NCBI GenBank assembly: GCA_023137195.1
Contig: JAGLPV010000006.1
Coordinates: 1-56,025 of the forward strand
Length of the DNA stretch: 56,025 bases
From: Candidatus Aenigmatarchaeota archaeon
GTDB taxonomy: Archaea; EX4484-52
Reading direction: 5' to 3'
Shown: in pieces, positions 7,766 through 14,938 of the stretch
Position numbering within the stretch: position 1 is the first letter of the stretch
How the letters are laid out: every line of letters starts with the position of its first letter
Translations under genes and position numbers: made by a program
The notes under the pieces: model-generated
Seen by the model: the letters and a program-made list of their open reading frames with translations, nothing else
Told to the model about the DNA's origin: nothing
The model's database searches: none

Positions 7766-8683
7766 CTAAAAAGAAATCATTTTTTTAAATTCATCAATTC
7801 TTTTCCCAATATCATCTTCTGTTAATTCTTTCAATTTTTCAACGCCAAATTCCTCAACAGTAAAAGACGCAACCATATTCCCCCAGACCGTTGCCTTTTT
7901 GATAGTATCAAAATCAACACCATCATTTTTCGCAATATAACTCAAAAATCCACCAGCAAACGAATCACCCGCCCCGGTAGGATCTTTAGTCTCAGTAGTA
8001 GGATAAGCCGGAGCAATAAAATAATCATTTTTGTAAAATATTATCGTCCCGTTTTCGCCTTTTTTAATCAACACAAGTTCAGGACCCATGTTTTGCAGAA
8101 GTCTTCCTGCCTTAATCAAGTTCCATTCCCCGCTCAATTGTCTTGCCTCTGTATCATTTACAGATATTGCATTGACCTTTTTTATTACATTAATCAGCTC
8201 ATCTTTTTTTATGTCAATCCACAGGTTCATTGTGTCCAGAAGCACAAAATCAAGATTTGTCATCTGGTCAAGTACAGACATTTGCAGAACAGGGTCGATA
8301 TTTGCCAGAAACAGGTAATTGACCGCCTTATAGTTTTCATTGATTGTAGGCTTGAATTTTTCAAATACATTAAGGTGAGTATGCAGGGTGTATGCTTGGG
8401 CCATATCTTCCTCGTATTTGCCCCCCCAGTTGAATGTATTTCCTTCTGTCTTGATAAGCCCGGACGTATCTATATTTTTTGAATTCAGAAAATCACAATA
8501 TTTACTTTCAAAATCATCCCCAACAACGCCGACAATCCCTGGTTTTGCCAGGATGGAGGCAGATAGTGAAGAGTAAACAGCAGAACCGCCCAGTAGCTTG
8601 TCTTTTTTCCCGTGCGGAGTTTCTATAGAATCAAATGCAACAGAACCCACAATTACCATGTTAGGATTAGTATTAACGACCAT
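7766..8683 (-). CDS. PfkB-family carbohydrate/nucleoside kinase
   Basis: 305 aa, the usual length for ribokinase/PfkB enzymes, which phosphorylate a sugar or nucleoside hydroxyl using ATP. The N-terminal substrate-binding Gly-Gly is in LLGGSAVY (G32-G33). The C-terminal signature DPTGAGDSFAGGF carries the anion hole and catalytic base D240. VNDTEARQL (175-183) matches the conserved N-x-x-E region. I cannot name the substrate. The start at 8683 gives a leaderless promoter with the AT box at 8707-8716. An alternative ATG eight codons downstream (8659) is less well placed. The gene is divergent from eS4, 52 bp apart. Confidence 0.88.
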   Translation of the reverse strand: MVVNTNPNMVIVGSVAFDSIETPHGKKDKLLGGSAVYSSLSASILAKPGIVGVVGDDFESKYCDFLNSKNIDTSGLIKTEGNTFNWGGKYEEDMAQAYTLHTHLNVFEKFKPTINENYKAVNYLFLANIDPVLQMSVLDQMTNLDFVLLDTMNLWIDIKKDELINVIKKVNAISVNDTEARQLSGEWNLIKAGRLLQNMGPELVLIKKGENGTIIFYKNDYFIAPAYPTTETKDPTGAGDSFAGGFLSYIAKNDGVDFDTIKKATVWGNMVASFTVEEFGVEKLKELTEDDIGKRIDEFKKMISF

Positions 8684-8706
8684 AATATTACTAATTCAAA
8701 TAATAC

Positions 8707-8716
8707 ATTTTTAAAG
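8707..8716. promoter_or_regulatory. Shared TATA-like box between divergent PfkB and eS4 genes
   Basis: ATTTTTAAAG lies in a 52-bp divergent gap. Its centre is about 25 nt before the eS4 ATG (8736) and about 28 nt before the PfkB ATG (8683, reading CTTTAAAAAT). Both are at the archaeal TATA distance for leaderless mRNAs, and no second box is evident on either side. Confidence 0.55.
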
Positions 8717-8735
8717 CTAATTACAAACTTACTTT

Positions 8736-9449
8736 ATGCATCTAAAAAGAATAATAGTTCCGGACAGTTACAGGCAGAAGAAAAAGGAGTTGACTTTTTC
8801 AATAGCAGTATGCCCGGGTCCGCATAAGGCAAAAAAGAGCATTCCTCTGGCAACAACATTAAGGGATGTTTTAAAATACGCATCTATTGCAAAAGAGGCA
8901 AAAAGAATATTATCAAAGAAAGAGATATTCGTTGATGCAAAGGCAAGAACAAATTACAAATACGGCATCGGATTCATGGATATTATTTCTATTCCAAAAA
9001 CAGGAGACTTCTTCAGGGTTGTGATAAAGGACAAAAAACTAAACTTGACAGCCATTGACAAAAAAGAAGCAGACAAAAAAATATGCCAAATCACAGGAAA
9101 ATCAAAAATCAAAAAAGGAATTGTCCAGCTTCATCTTCACGACGGGAAAAACATACTCGTTGATTCAAAAGACAAGAATGCTTCAAACTACTCTGTAGGA
9201 GACAGTATTTTAATAACTCTTCCAAAACAGGAAATAAAAGAGCACCTTCCTTTATCAAAAGACGCTTTTGTAATGATAACAGATGGTAAAAATAAAGGTC
9301 TTATTGGCAATATCGCAGAAATTAAGGAAGTAAAAGGATTTAAACCGGCATCTTATGTTGTTAAGACAAAAGAAGAAGAAAAACACATAACAATGAAGCC
9401 ATACATTTTCGTTATTGGAAATAAAGAGGCATCAGTTAAGATAAACTAA
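8736..9449 (+). CDS. rps4e: Small-subunit ribosomal protein eS4
   Basis: 237 aa. The opening MHLKRIIVPDSY matches the short archaeal eS4 start. CPGPHKAKKSIPL matches the conserved PGPH-----IPL. RTNYKYGIGFMDIISIPKTG matches the S4-like RNA-binding section. KNKGLIGNIAEI near residue 187 is the KOW-type loop. The protein binds 16S rRNA in the 30S subunit. uL5 follows after 7 nt, the normal archaeal order (eS4-uL5), but uL24, which usually precedes eS4, is absent here. The promoter is the shared box at 8707-8716. Confidence 0.95.
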   Translation: MHLKRIIVPDSYRQKKKELTFSIAVCPGPHKAKKSIPLATTLRDVLKYASIAKEAKRILSKKEIFVDAKARTNYKYGIGFMDIISIPKTGDFFRVVIKDKKLNLTAIDKKEADKKICQITGKSKIKKGIVQLHLHDGKNILVDSKDKNASNYSVGDSILITLPKQEIKEHLPLSKDAFVMITDGKNKGLIGNIAEIKEVKGFKPASYVVKTKEEEKHITMKPYIFVIGNKEASVKIN

Positions 9450-9456
9450 TTATATT

Positions 9457-10023
9457 ATGGATAAAAAAGTTGAGCAGAAAACAAAGCAAACAGACAAACC
9501 AAAAAAAGACAAATCTCAAAATCCAATGAGAAAAATAAAAATAGAAAAAGTATTACTCAGCGTCGGTCTAAAAGAAAGCGGAGAACCTGTAGAGAGAGTA
9601 TTCAAGCTTGTAAAAAAAATAACAGGTTCAAACCCGACAAGGACACAGACAACAAGAAATGCAAGGACATTCAGGTTAAGAAGAGGTCTTGACATAGGAG
9701 TCAAGGTAACACTACGCGGAAAAAAAGCAGAGCTATTTTTGAAAAAAGCCCTGGGTGGTGTTGAAGATAAATTGAAAAAATCATGTTTCGACAATAACGG
9801 GAATGTAAGTTTCGGCATAAAAGAACATCTTGACATTCCGGGAGAAGAGTTTGACCCAACAATAGGAATATTCGGTTTTAATATAAATACAACCCTTACA
9901 AGGGGCGGATTCAGGATAAGGCGAAGAAAAGTTAAAGCAAAAAGTATTCCGACTTCCATCAGGATAAAACAGGACGAATCAATTGATTTTTTTAAAAAAA
10001 ATTATAATGTTAGCCTTCTTTAA
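9457..10023 (+). CDS. rpl5: Large-subunit ribosomal protein uL5
   Basis: 188 aa. After a lysine-rich extension of about 23 residues (MDKKVEQKTKQTDKPKKDK...) the canonical start NPMRKIKIEKVLLSVGL appears. It continues with the conserved TGSNPTRTQTTRNARTF, GIKEHLDIPGEEFDP and IFGFNI. The protein binds 5S rRNA in the central protuberance. It is cotranscribed with eS4 (7-nt gap, no Shine-Dalgarno seen). uS14 and uS8, which usually follow, are missing; a membrane protein is next. The charged extension is the only unusual part. Confidence 0.95.
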   Translation: MDKKVEQKTKQTDKPKKDKSQNPMRKIKIEKVLLSVGLKESGEPVERVFKLVKKITGSNPTRTQTTRNARTFRLRRGLDIGVKVTLRGKKAELFLKKALGGVEDKLKKSCFDNNGNVSFGIKEHLDIPGEEFDPTIGIFGFNINTTLTRGGFRIRRRKVKAKSIPTSIRIKQDESIDFFKKNYNVSLL

Positions 10024-10032
10024 ATCACAACA

Positions 10033-10042
10033 TTTATATATT
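10033..10042 (+). promoter_or_regulatory. TATA-like box for the membrane-protein gene
   Basis: TTTATATATT, 24-33 nt before the ATG at 10066 and immediately after the uL5 stop, supports an independent leaderless transcript. Confidence 0.5.
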
Positions 10043-10065
10043 TCTAAAACTATATAATCAATAGA

Positions 10066-10719
10066 ATGATTCCAATTAATTTTGACATACACGAAGCCAT
10101 TGAAGTTTTAAAGCCATTGGCATTTTTTGTCTTAGGCATGACAGTATATGCAATATTTATTTTCAAGTTCTACCGGTTTTTGGCAAGAAAAGACATCATT
10201 CCCCTAAACTTAAACCAATACAACAGGGCAGAACACCCATTACTAATAAAAACATTTAGTATTTTTTTTTATTTGATTGAATATATTATATTGTTCCCGA
10301 TATTTACATTCTTCTGGTTCGCAGTATTTGTAGTGTTGCTTTCGTTTATGGCAAAAGGTCAGCCATTGGAAAGCATTTTACTGGTTTCCATAGCCGTGGT
10401 CGGAGTGATAAGAGTTACTGCATATTATAATGAGGATTTGTCCAAGGATCTTGCCAAGATGCTTCCATTTGCATTGCTGGGAATATTTCTGGTTGATATA
10501 TCTTATTTTTCATTTGGAGAATCATTCGATACCATAAAACAGATTCCGGAAATGCAGGGTATTTTAATATATTATCTGGTATTTGTGGTTGCTTTAGAGT
10601 TCGTTCTAAGGGTCAGTAGCAACACAATCTCTCTTTTTATCAAAAAAGAAGAAGAAATTGATATTTTCGAGGAAGAGATAGAAAATAATCCAAGTCTGGA
10701 CGAAAAGTCTGAAAATTAA
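10066..10719 (+). CDS. Hypothetical multi-pass membrane protein
   Basis: 217 aa with about five hydrophobic segments: LKPLAFFVLGMTVYAIFIF (15-33), a long pair at about 64-95 (FSIFFYLIEYIILFPIFTFF, then WFAVFVVLLSF), SILLVSIAVVGV (about 103-114), MLPFALLGIFLVDISYFSF (about 135-153) and ILIYYLVFVVALEFVL (about 165-180). The last 35 residues are acidic (EEEIDIFEEEIENN) and probably cytoplasmic. I recognise no characterised family. Its own promoter box (10033-10042) suggests it is not simply part of the ribosomal operon. Confidence 0.75.
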   Translation: MIPINFDIHEAIEVLKPLAFFVLGMTVYAIFIFKFYRFLARKDIIPLNLNQYNRAEHPLLIKTFSIFFYLIEYIILFPIFTFFWFAVFVVLLSFMAKGQPLESILLVSIAVVGVIRVTAYYNEDLSKDLAKMLPFALLGIFLVDISYFSFGESFDTIKQIPEMQGILIYYLVFVVALEFVLRVSSNTISLFIKKEEEIDIFEEEIENNPSLDEKSEN

Positions 10720-10720
10720 T

Positions 10721-11049
10721 TTATATCGCGGCACAAAAGTAATCATGGAAGTTTCCTTATGATTATTACTACTTCCAAGAGTCATTTTGTGAAGCAAAAT
10801 GTCTCAAATATTGTAAACTGCGTTAGTAAATATTTGCAGATTTTTCTTGTTTCCTTGCAGTTATGCAACAACAAAAAAATGCAAGTATGTGGCGCGATAT
10901 AATCTCAAACGCAATTATATTACCCGTTATGCTAATTGCGTCTTCGAATATATTCACCCGCTCTTTGCGGTCGAATATACTAGCAAAATACATAAATGCT
11001 ATCTAAATACAGATATTATATAGTTATATTATTTATGTGTTTTGTTATA
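10721..11049. repeat. Intergenic hairpin repeat, expanded copy
   Basis: Carries the same landmarks as 7653-7761: TTATATCGCGGCAC (10721-10734), GTGGCGCGATATA (10889-10901), ACTAGCAAAATACATAAAT (from 10978), ATCTAAATACAGATATTATA and TTATTTATGTGTTTTGTTATA (to 11049). About 150 bp of extra sequence separates the first two arms, and about 75 bp lies between GCGATATA and the next shared block. The extra DNA contains hairpins of its own: CATTTTG/CAAAATG, CGCAATTA/TAATTGCG and CCGC-TCTTT-GCGG. The right end codes for the last residues of GlyRS on the minus strand. No gene is seen in 10720-11028. Confidence 0.75.
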
Positions 11050-12543
11050 TAATCGTTCCTTCAAAACACGGCAAATATCCTTTATCTTTATCCGCTCCTG
11101 TTTTTTTGTATCTCGGTCTCTTAAAGTAACACATTTATCATCCCTGGACTCATAATCAACCGTTATGCAAAAAGGCGTGCCGATTTCATCCTGTCGGGCA
11201 TATCTCCTGCCGATTGAACCGGATGTATCATACTGGACATTTATTCCCAGATCAAGTATTTGTGTATATACTTCTTTTGCCTCTGTTTTTAGTTTATTGA
11301 CTAATGGCAAAACAGCCGCTTTCACAGGGGAGAGAGATTTTTCAAAATGCATAATTGTGTAATCCGCTCCTTTATCATCTTTAAAGGTATCTGCGTTTTC
11401 AAACAAAAGTGACAAAAATATCCTGTCCAGCCCGGATGAGGGTTCAATGCAGTGAGGAATGACTTTTTCTTCTTTATTGTTCAATATCTCCTGGTTCTGT
11501 CCTGAGAATTTCTGGTGCTGTGTGAGATCAAACTGTCCTCTGTCCGCAATGCCAACAATTTCCTTGAATCCAAACGGAAACCTGTATTCAATATCAAATG
11601 TCTGGCTCGAATAGTGAGATAGTTCTTCTGTCAGATGCTGTCTAATTCTCAAATTTTCATTTTTTATGCCTATTTTTTTAAACCACACAATATATTGCCA
11701 AATCCAGTAAGCAAGCCATCTTTCCTTGATTATTTTCTTTTTTATCAATTCATCAAAGCTGTATGCTTTTTCCTCAAGCTCTTTTTTCTGCATGTCTTCT
11801 GTCCAGACAAGCACTTTTTCCTTTAGCATTTCAGAAATATCTTTTAGTTCGCATGCTTCATCTTTCGGGTCAACAAAGAACTCAATTTCCATCTGCTCAA
11901 ATTCACGCGACCTGAACAAAAAGTTCCTGGGAGATATTTCATTCCTATATGCCTTCCCAATCTGCGCAATGCCGAAGGGAAGTTTCTTTCTCGAGGAATT
12001 CTGGACCAGTTTAAAGTTTGAAAAAATCAGTTGCGCTGTTTCAGGTCTTAAAATCGCTTTTGATTCATCTGATTCAATAGGACCTACATTTGTCTCAAAA
12101 AGCAGGTTGAATGGTTTAGCTTCGCCAAAAGCCCCTTTGCATCCGGGACATGTTATTTTCTTTTCTTTTATGAGCTCATTTATTTTTTCAGCACTCATCC
12201 CGTCAGTCTGTATTTTCAGGACATCTTCAATCAAATGATCTGCACGAAAGGAGCCATTGCATTTTTCACATTTTACAAGCACATCTGTAAAATTCTGCGT
12301 GTGTCCGCTCGCATCCCATACTTGCTTTTTAGAGAGGATTGAAGCATCAATCCCGATTACATTTTCATTCATGTAGATAAAGTGAGACCACCACGAGGAC
12401 TTTATATTGTTTTTCAATTCAACGCCAAGGTGTCCATAATCCCAGACACCAGCCAACCCATTGCCTCCATACAAAATAGAATTCGGAAAGACAAATCCTT
12501 TTTCCTTGCAAAAAGACTGTACTCCTGTAATCGTTTTTTTCAT
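11029..12543 (-). CDS. glyS: Glycyl-tRNA synthetase (class II, alpha2 type)
   Basis: 504 aa from the ATG at 12543. An upstream ATG at 12600 exists, but the TATA-like box at 12563-12574 lies 20-31 nt before 12543, so the shorter form is preferred. The enzyme charges tRNA-Gly. Class II motif 2 is seen in QIGKAYRNEISPRNFLFRSR. Motif 3 is HCIEPSSGLDRIFLSLL. The strands GVWDYGHLGVELKNNI and WDASGHTQNFTD are characteristic. Two Cys pairs (CEKC, CPGC) form the zinc-binding insert. The anticodon-binding domain follows (KAAVLPLV..., ARQDEIGTPFCITVD). The last six residues are encoded by the arm of an intergenic repeat. Confidence 0.95.
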   Translation of the reverse strand: MKKTITGVQSFCKEKGFVFPNSILYGGNGLAGVWDYGHLGVELKNNIKSSWWSHFIYMNENVIGIDASILSKKQVWDASGHTQNFTDVLVKCEKCNGSFRADHLIEDVLKIQTDGMSAEKINELIKEKKITCPGCKGAFGEAKPFNLLFETNVGPIESDESKAILRPETAQLIFSNFKLVQNSSRKKLPFGIAQIGKAYRNEISPRNFLFRSREFEQMEIEFFVDPKDEACELKDISEMLKEKVLVWTEDMQKKELEEKAYSFDELIKKKIIKERWLAYWIWQYIVWFKKIGIKNENLRIRQHLTEELSHYSSQTFDIEYRFPFGFKEIVGIADRGQFDLTQHQKFSGQNQEILNNKEEKVIPHCIEPSSGLDRIFLSLLFENADTFKDDKGADYTIMHFEKSLSPVKAAVLPLVNKLKTEAKEVYTQILDLGINVQYDTSGSIGRRYARQDEIGTPFCITVDYESRDDKCVTLRDRDTKKQERIKIKDICRVLKERLYNKTHK

Positions 12544-12562
12544 AATAAATATATTAATGCGC

Positions 12563-12574
12563 AATATTTTTAAA
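12563..12574 (-). promoter_or_regulatory. TATA-like box of glyS
   Basis: On the minus strand TTTAAAAATATT lies 20-31 nt before the ATG at 12543. It decides the start against the longer ORF, whose ATG (12600) would lie upstream of the box. Confidence 0.55.
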
Positions 12575-12698
12575 TTAACATAGTTTTTAGTAATAAACAA
12601 AGATGCATGGAATTTATTTTGTTATATTGCGAAATAAAAATACAAAAATTTACTCGACATAAGTTTATATTATTTTTGAGTTAAAAATAGTAGATATT

Positions 12699-13334
12699 AT
12701 GGAAACCAAAAGAAAGATAGTCTTTTTAAGTGCCTTATTTGTTATTGGTATTTTGCTGGTTGGTTTAACTATTGCAAAGCCAAACGATAGAGCACAAAAA
12801 GCATGCAGAGACGGAATAGACAACGATGGAGATGGATATGTGGATCTGGACGACCCAGGATGTAGTTCAAAAAATGATATAAGCGAACTAAATTCCGGCG
12901 TGGAATGTGATGACGGAATAGACAACGATGGAGATAATTCAGTAGACTACAACGATGCCGGATGCAGTGGACCAACAGACAATGATGAAACCAATTGCGG
13001 AGATAGTGTTTGTGAAGGAGGAGAGACACAACAAACCTGCCTGGAAGACTGCGGATACCCAGAATACTGTGGAGATGGTACATGCAACGCTAACGAAACA
13101 CAACAAACCTGCCCGGAAGACTGCGGATACCCCTTTTCGTGCCATGATACAGATGGAGGCTTTTCAATAGATATACAAGGGACTGTAATCGGATACAATG
13201 GAATAAATTATACATATACAGATTATTGTTCTAATAACATCACATTGACAGAATATTACTGTCTTGGAAATGAGCCACAGAGTTATGAATTATCTTGTAA
13301 TATGAGCTATTGCCATATAGGAAGATGCGTTTAA
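12699..13334 (+). CDS. Secreted cysteine-rich protein with Ca-binding-like DNDGDG repeats
   Basis: 211 aa. A signal peptide is clear (METKRKIVFLSALFVIGILL, then VGLTIA). Two acidic repeats follow (CRDGIDNDGDGYVDLDDPGC and CDDGIDNDGDNSVDYNDAGC), resembling thrombospondin type 3 / EF-hand-like calcium loops with cysteines at each end. Two Cys-rich repeats come next (CEGGETQQTCLEDCGYP and CNANETQQTCPEDCGYP). The C-terminal 60 residues are Cys- and Tyr-rich with no known fold. The protein is likely exported and stabilised by disulfides and calcium; its target is unknown. A TATA-like box (GTTTATATTA, 12663-12672) supports the start. Confidence 0.8.
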   Translation: METKRKIVFLSALFVIGILLVGLTIAKPNDRAQKACRDGIDNDGDGYVDLDDPGCSSKNDISELNSGVECDDGIDNDGDNSVDYNDAGCSGPTDNDETNCGDSVCEGGETQQTCLEDCGYPEYCGDGTCNANETQQTCPEDCGYPFSCHDTDGGFSIDIQGTVIGYNGINYTYTDYCSNNITLTEYYCLGNEPQSYELSCNMSYCHIGRCV

Positions 13335-13478
13335 ATTAATTTTTTCTTTTTTTTTCTTTATAAAAATTTATTTTTTTATAGTATATTGCTAAAGAAACAA
13401 AATACATTATACATAAATAAGAATCAATCAATCTCTTCTGTTAAATAAACCACAATAAGCAGGACAAAGAAAAGACAT

Positions 13479-13489
13479 ATTTTTAAAGC
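13479..13489 (+). promoter_or_regulatory. TATA-like box of the uS17-uL14 operon
   Basis: TATTTTTAAAG, 27-37 nt before the ATG at 13516. It is nearly the same sequence as the box between PfkB and eS4, suggesting a common ribosomal-gene promoter type. The gap 13335-13478 holds only AT-rich sequence. Confidence 0.5.
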
Positions 13490-13515
13490 TTTTTACTTCT
13501 TTAAATACATTGATT

Positions 13516-13854
13516 ATGACAGGAGCAAAAAACATTGGCGTTAAAGTGAGCGTCAAGCCAAAAGAAGAATGCAGTGATGACAATTGTCCTTTCCACAACA
13601 CAGTAAAAATAAGAGGAAATATATTTGAAGGCATCGTTGTTTCAGATAAGATGGACAAGACAGTAGTGGTTGAAATCAACTATCTTCATAAATTAAAGAA
13701 ATACAAGGCATATGAACGAAGAAAAACAAAGCTATATGTTCATGTACCGGAATGTTTGGACGCGAAAAAAGGAGAAAAAGTAAAGATTGGAGAATGCAGA
13801 CCGCTTTCAAAAACAAAGAAATTTGTGCTTATAGATAAATTAAAGAAGGATTAA
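13516..13854 (+). CDS. rps17: Small-subunit ribosomal protein uS17
   Basis: 112 aa from the ATG at 13516; a TTG two codons upstream (13510) is less likely. CSDDNCPFHNTVKIRGNIFE and GIVVSDKMDKTVVVEINYL are diagnostic of archaeal uS17, with the C-x5-C pair before the OB-fold. YERRKTKLYVHVPECLDAKK and KVKIGECRPLSKTKKFV complete the fold. The protein binds 16S rRNA early in 30S assembly. uL14 begins 1 nt after the stop, so the two are cotranscribed. Confidence 0.95.
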   Translation: MTGAKNIGVKVSVKPKEECSDDNCPFHNTVKIRGNIFEGIVVSDKMDKTVVVEINYLHKLKKYKAYERRKTKLYVHVPECLDAKKGEKVKIGECRPLSKTKKFVLIDKLKKD

Positions 13855-13855
13855 A

Positions 13856-14254
13856 ATGAAGGCAATGACAATTAAAAACACAAAAGGCATTTTAGTAGGA
13901 ACAAGATTAAAATGCGCTGATAATACAGGAGCAAAAAGACTAAATGTTATTGCTGTTAAAGGTTTTAGGGGAGTGAAGAACAGGATTCCTTCTGCCGGTG
14001 TAGGTTCAGTAATAATTTGCTCTGTAATAGCAGGAAAACAAAAAATAATGCATGAAGTTGTAAAAGCAGTTGTTGTAAGGCAAAAAAGACCATTTAGGCG
14101 TCCAAATGGAGTGCATGTCCGTTTTGAAGACAACGCAGCAGTAATTGTTGATGACAAATACGAGCCAAAAGGAAAAGAAGTAAAATCTGTCATTGCAAAG
14201 GAAGTAATAGAGCGATTCTCGACAATAGGAAAGATTGCAAGGGTTGTTGCTTAA
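13856..14254 (+). CDS. rpl14: Large-subunit ribosomal protein uL14
   Basis: 132 aa. GTRLKCADNTGAKRLNVIAV is the uL14 signature, and VVVRQKRPFRRPNGVHVRFE and DNAAVIVDD are conserved. It sits at the subunit interface. It is coupled to uS17 (1-nt gap); GAAGG just before the start may act as a weak Shine-Dalgarno. In most archaea uL24-eS4-uL5 follow; here they do not, and about 500 bp of repeat-rich non-coding DNA comes next. Confidence 0.95.
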   Translation: MKAMTIKNTKGILVGTRLKCADNTGAKRLNVIAVKGFRGVKNRIPSAGVGSVIICSVIAGKQKIMHEVVKAVVVRQKRPFRRPNGVHVRFEDNAAVIVDDKYEPKGKEVKSVIAKEVIERFSTIGKIARVVA

Positions 14255-14285
14255 ATTATTTTTGAATACACTTTTGTTTTTTAAT

Positions 14286-14742
14286 TGTGTATAAACTATA
14301 TCTTACGTATAAGTTTAGACATTATATACAAATCATTTTGGATATAACATTAAATGTATTTTCTCCGAAGGAGAAAACATTGGAAGTAGTATTGCTCGTA
14401 GGGAAACTTCCATTGGTAAATTTCATAAGACTCTTTTATTGCAACATGAAAAAATCCTGCACAATCTAAAAAAATCAAATTCGCAGGATTTTGTTATTGT
14501 ATATAAAGTGTAAATTTCGTAAGGAACTTTAGATATTGTGTATAAAATGTATCTTGCGTACAATTTTAGACACAACATTAAAAGAAGTAACTTTCATAAG
14601 ACTCTTTTATTGCAACATGAAAATTTTTTCCATATTTTTCGTTAAAAAATTTGCTTGTTACAGTAAATTACGAAAGGAAGTAATAACAAAAGCTTAAAAT
14701 TAGTAGGTTGCGTAAGACTCTTTTATGATTTTTGCTTGCAAT
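14286..14742. repeat. Non-coding region with composite direct repeats and hairpins
   Basis: No convincing gene lies between uL14 and nop10. A 32-bp sequence starting TTTCATAAGACTCTTTTATT occurs identically at 14421-14452 and 14592-14623, with a decayed third copy at 14712-14741. A second unit (TGTATAAA...TTTAGACA type) occurs at 14287-14329, 14498-14542 and 14537-14580. Two perfect hairpins are present: TTTTCTCC-GAA-GGAGAAAA (14359-14377), and AAAATCCTGC with GCAGGATTTT (14451-14492). This organisation could be a small structured RNA locus or a MITE-like array. A related unit lies at 19545-19598 on the other strand. Confidence 0.7.
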
Positions 14743-14752
14743 ATCTCAAAAT

Positions 14753-14890
14753 TCAACAGTTCTTTTTTTTGGGGATTTTATCAAACTCAAATTCAACCGG
14801 TTCTGTATTGACCGTTTTTCTCCTGCATTTCGGACATCTTTGTTCAAGAGTGTATTTTTTGCAGTTTCTGCAAAAATTAATGTTAGGCAT
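14753..14890 (-). CDS. nop10: H/ACA RNP protein Nop10 (short form)
   Basis: 45 aa. MPNINFCRNCKKYTLEQRCP followed by KCRRKTVNTEPVEFEF gives a C-x2-C ... C-x2-C zinc ribbon (C7, C10, C19, C22) with the Nop10-specific K-YTL--RCP-C-----. Nop10 binds Cbf5 in box H/ACA pseudouridylation particles. Known archaeal Nop10 is about 55-60 aa with a C-terminal SPxDxYxxYR helix; here the chain ends at KKKNC, so that part seems missing or replaced. The gene is divergent from the GH57 gene with a shared promoter box (14909-14919). Confidence 0.75.
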   Translation of the reverse strand: MPNINFCRNCKKYTLEQRCPKCRRKTVNTEPVEFEFDKIPKKKNC

Positions 14891-14908
14891 AGTGTATATT
14901 AATTAATA

Positions 14909-14919
14909 CATTTAAAATA
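14909..14919. promoter_or_regulatory. Shared TATA-like box between divergent nop10 and GH57 genes
   Basis: CATTTAAAATA in a 48-bp gap. It is about 20-30 nt before both ATGs (14890 minus, 14939 plus), the same architecture as at 8707-8716. Confidence 0.5.
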
Positions 14920-14938
14920 TTTATCGTTCAGGAAAACT

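Noticed and set aside
14287..14469. 60-codon plus-strand ORF after uL14
   Set aside because: It is built from the repeat units and hairpins, starts without a promoter and matches nothing known.
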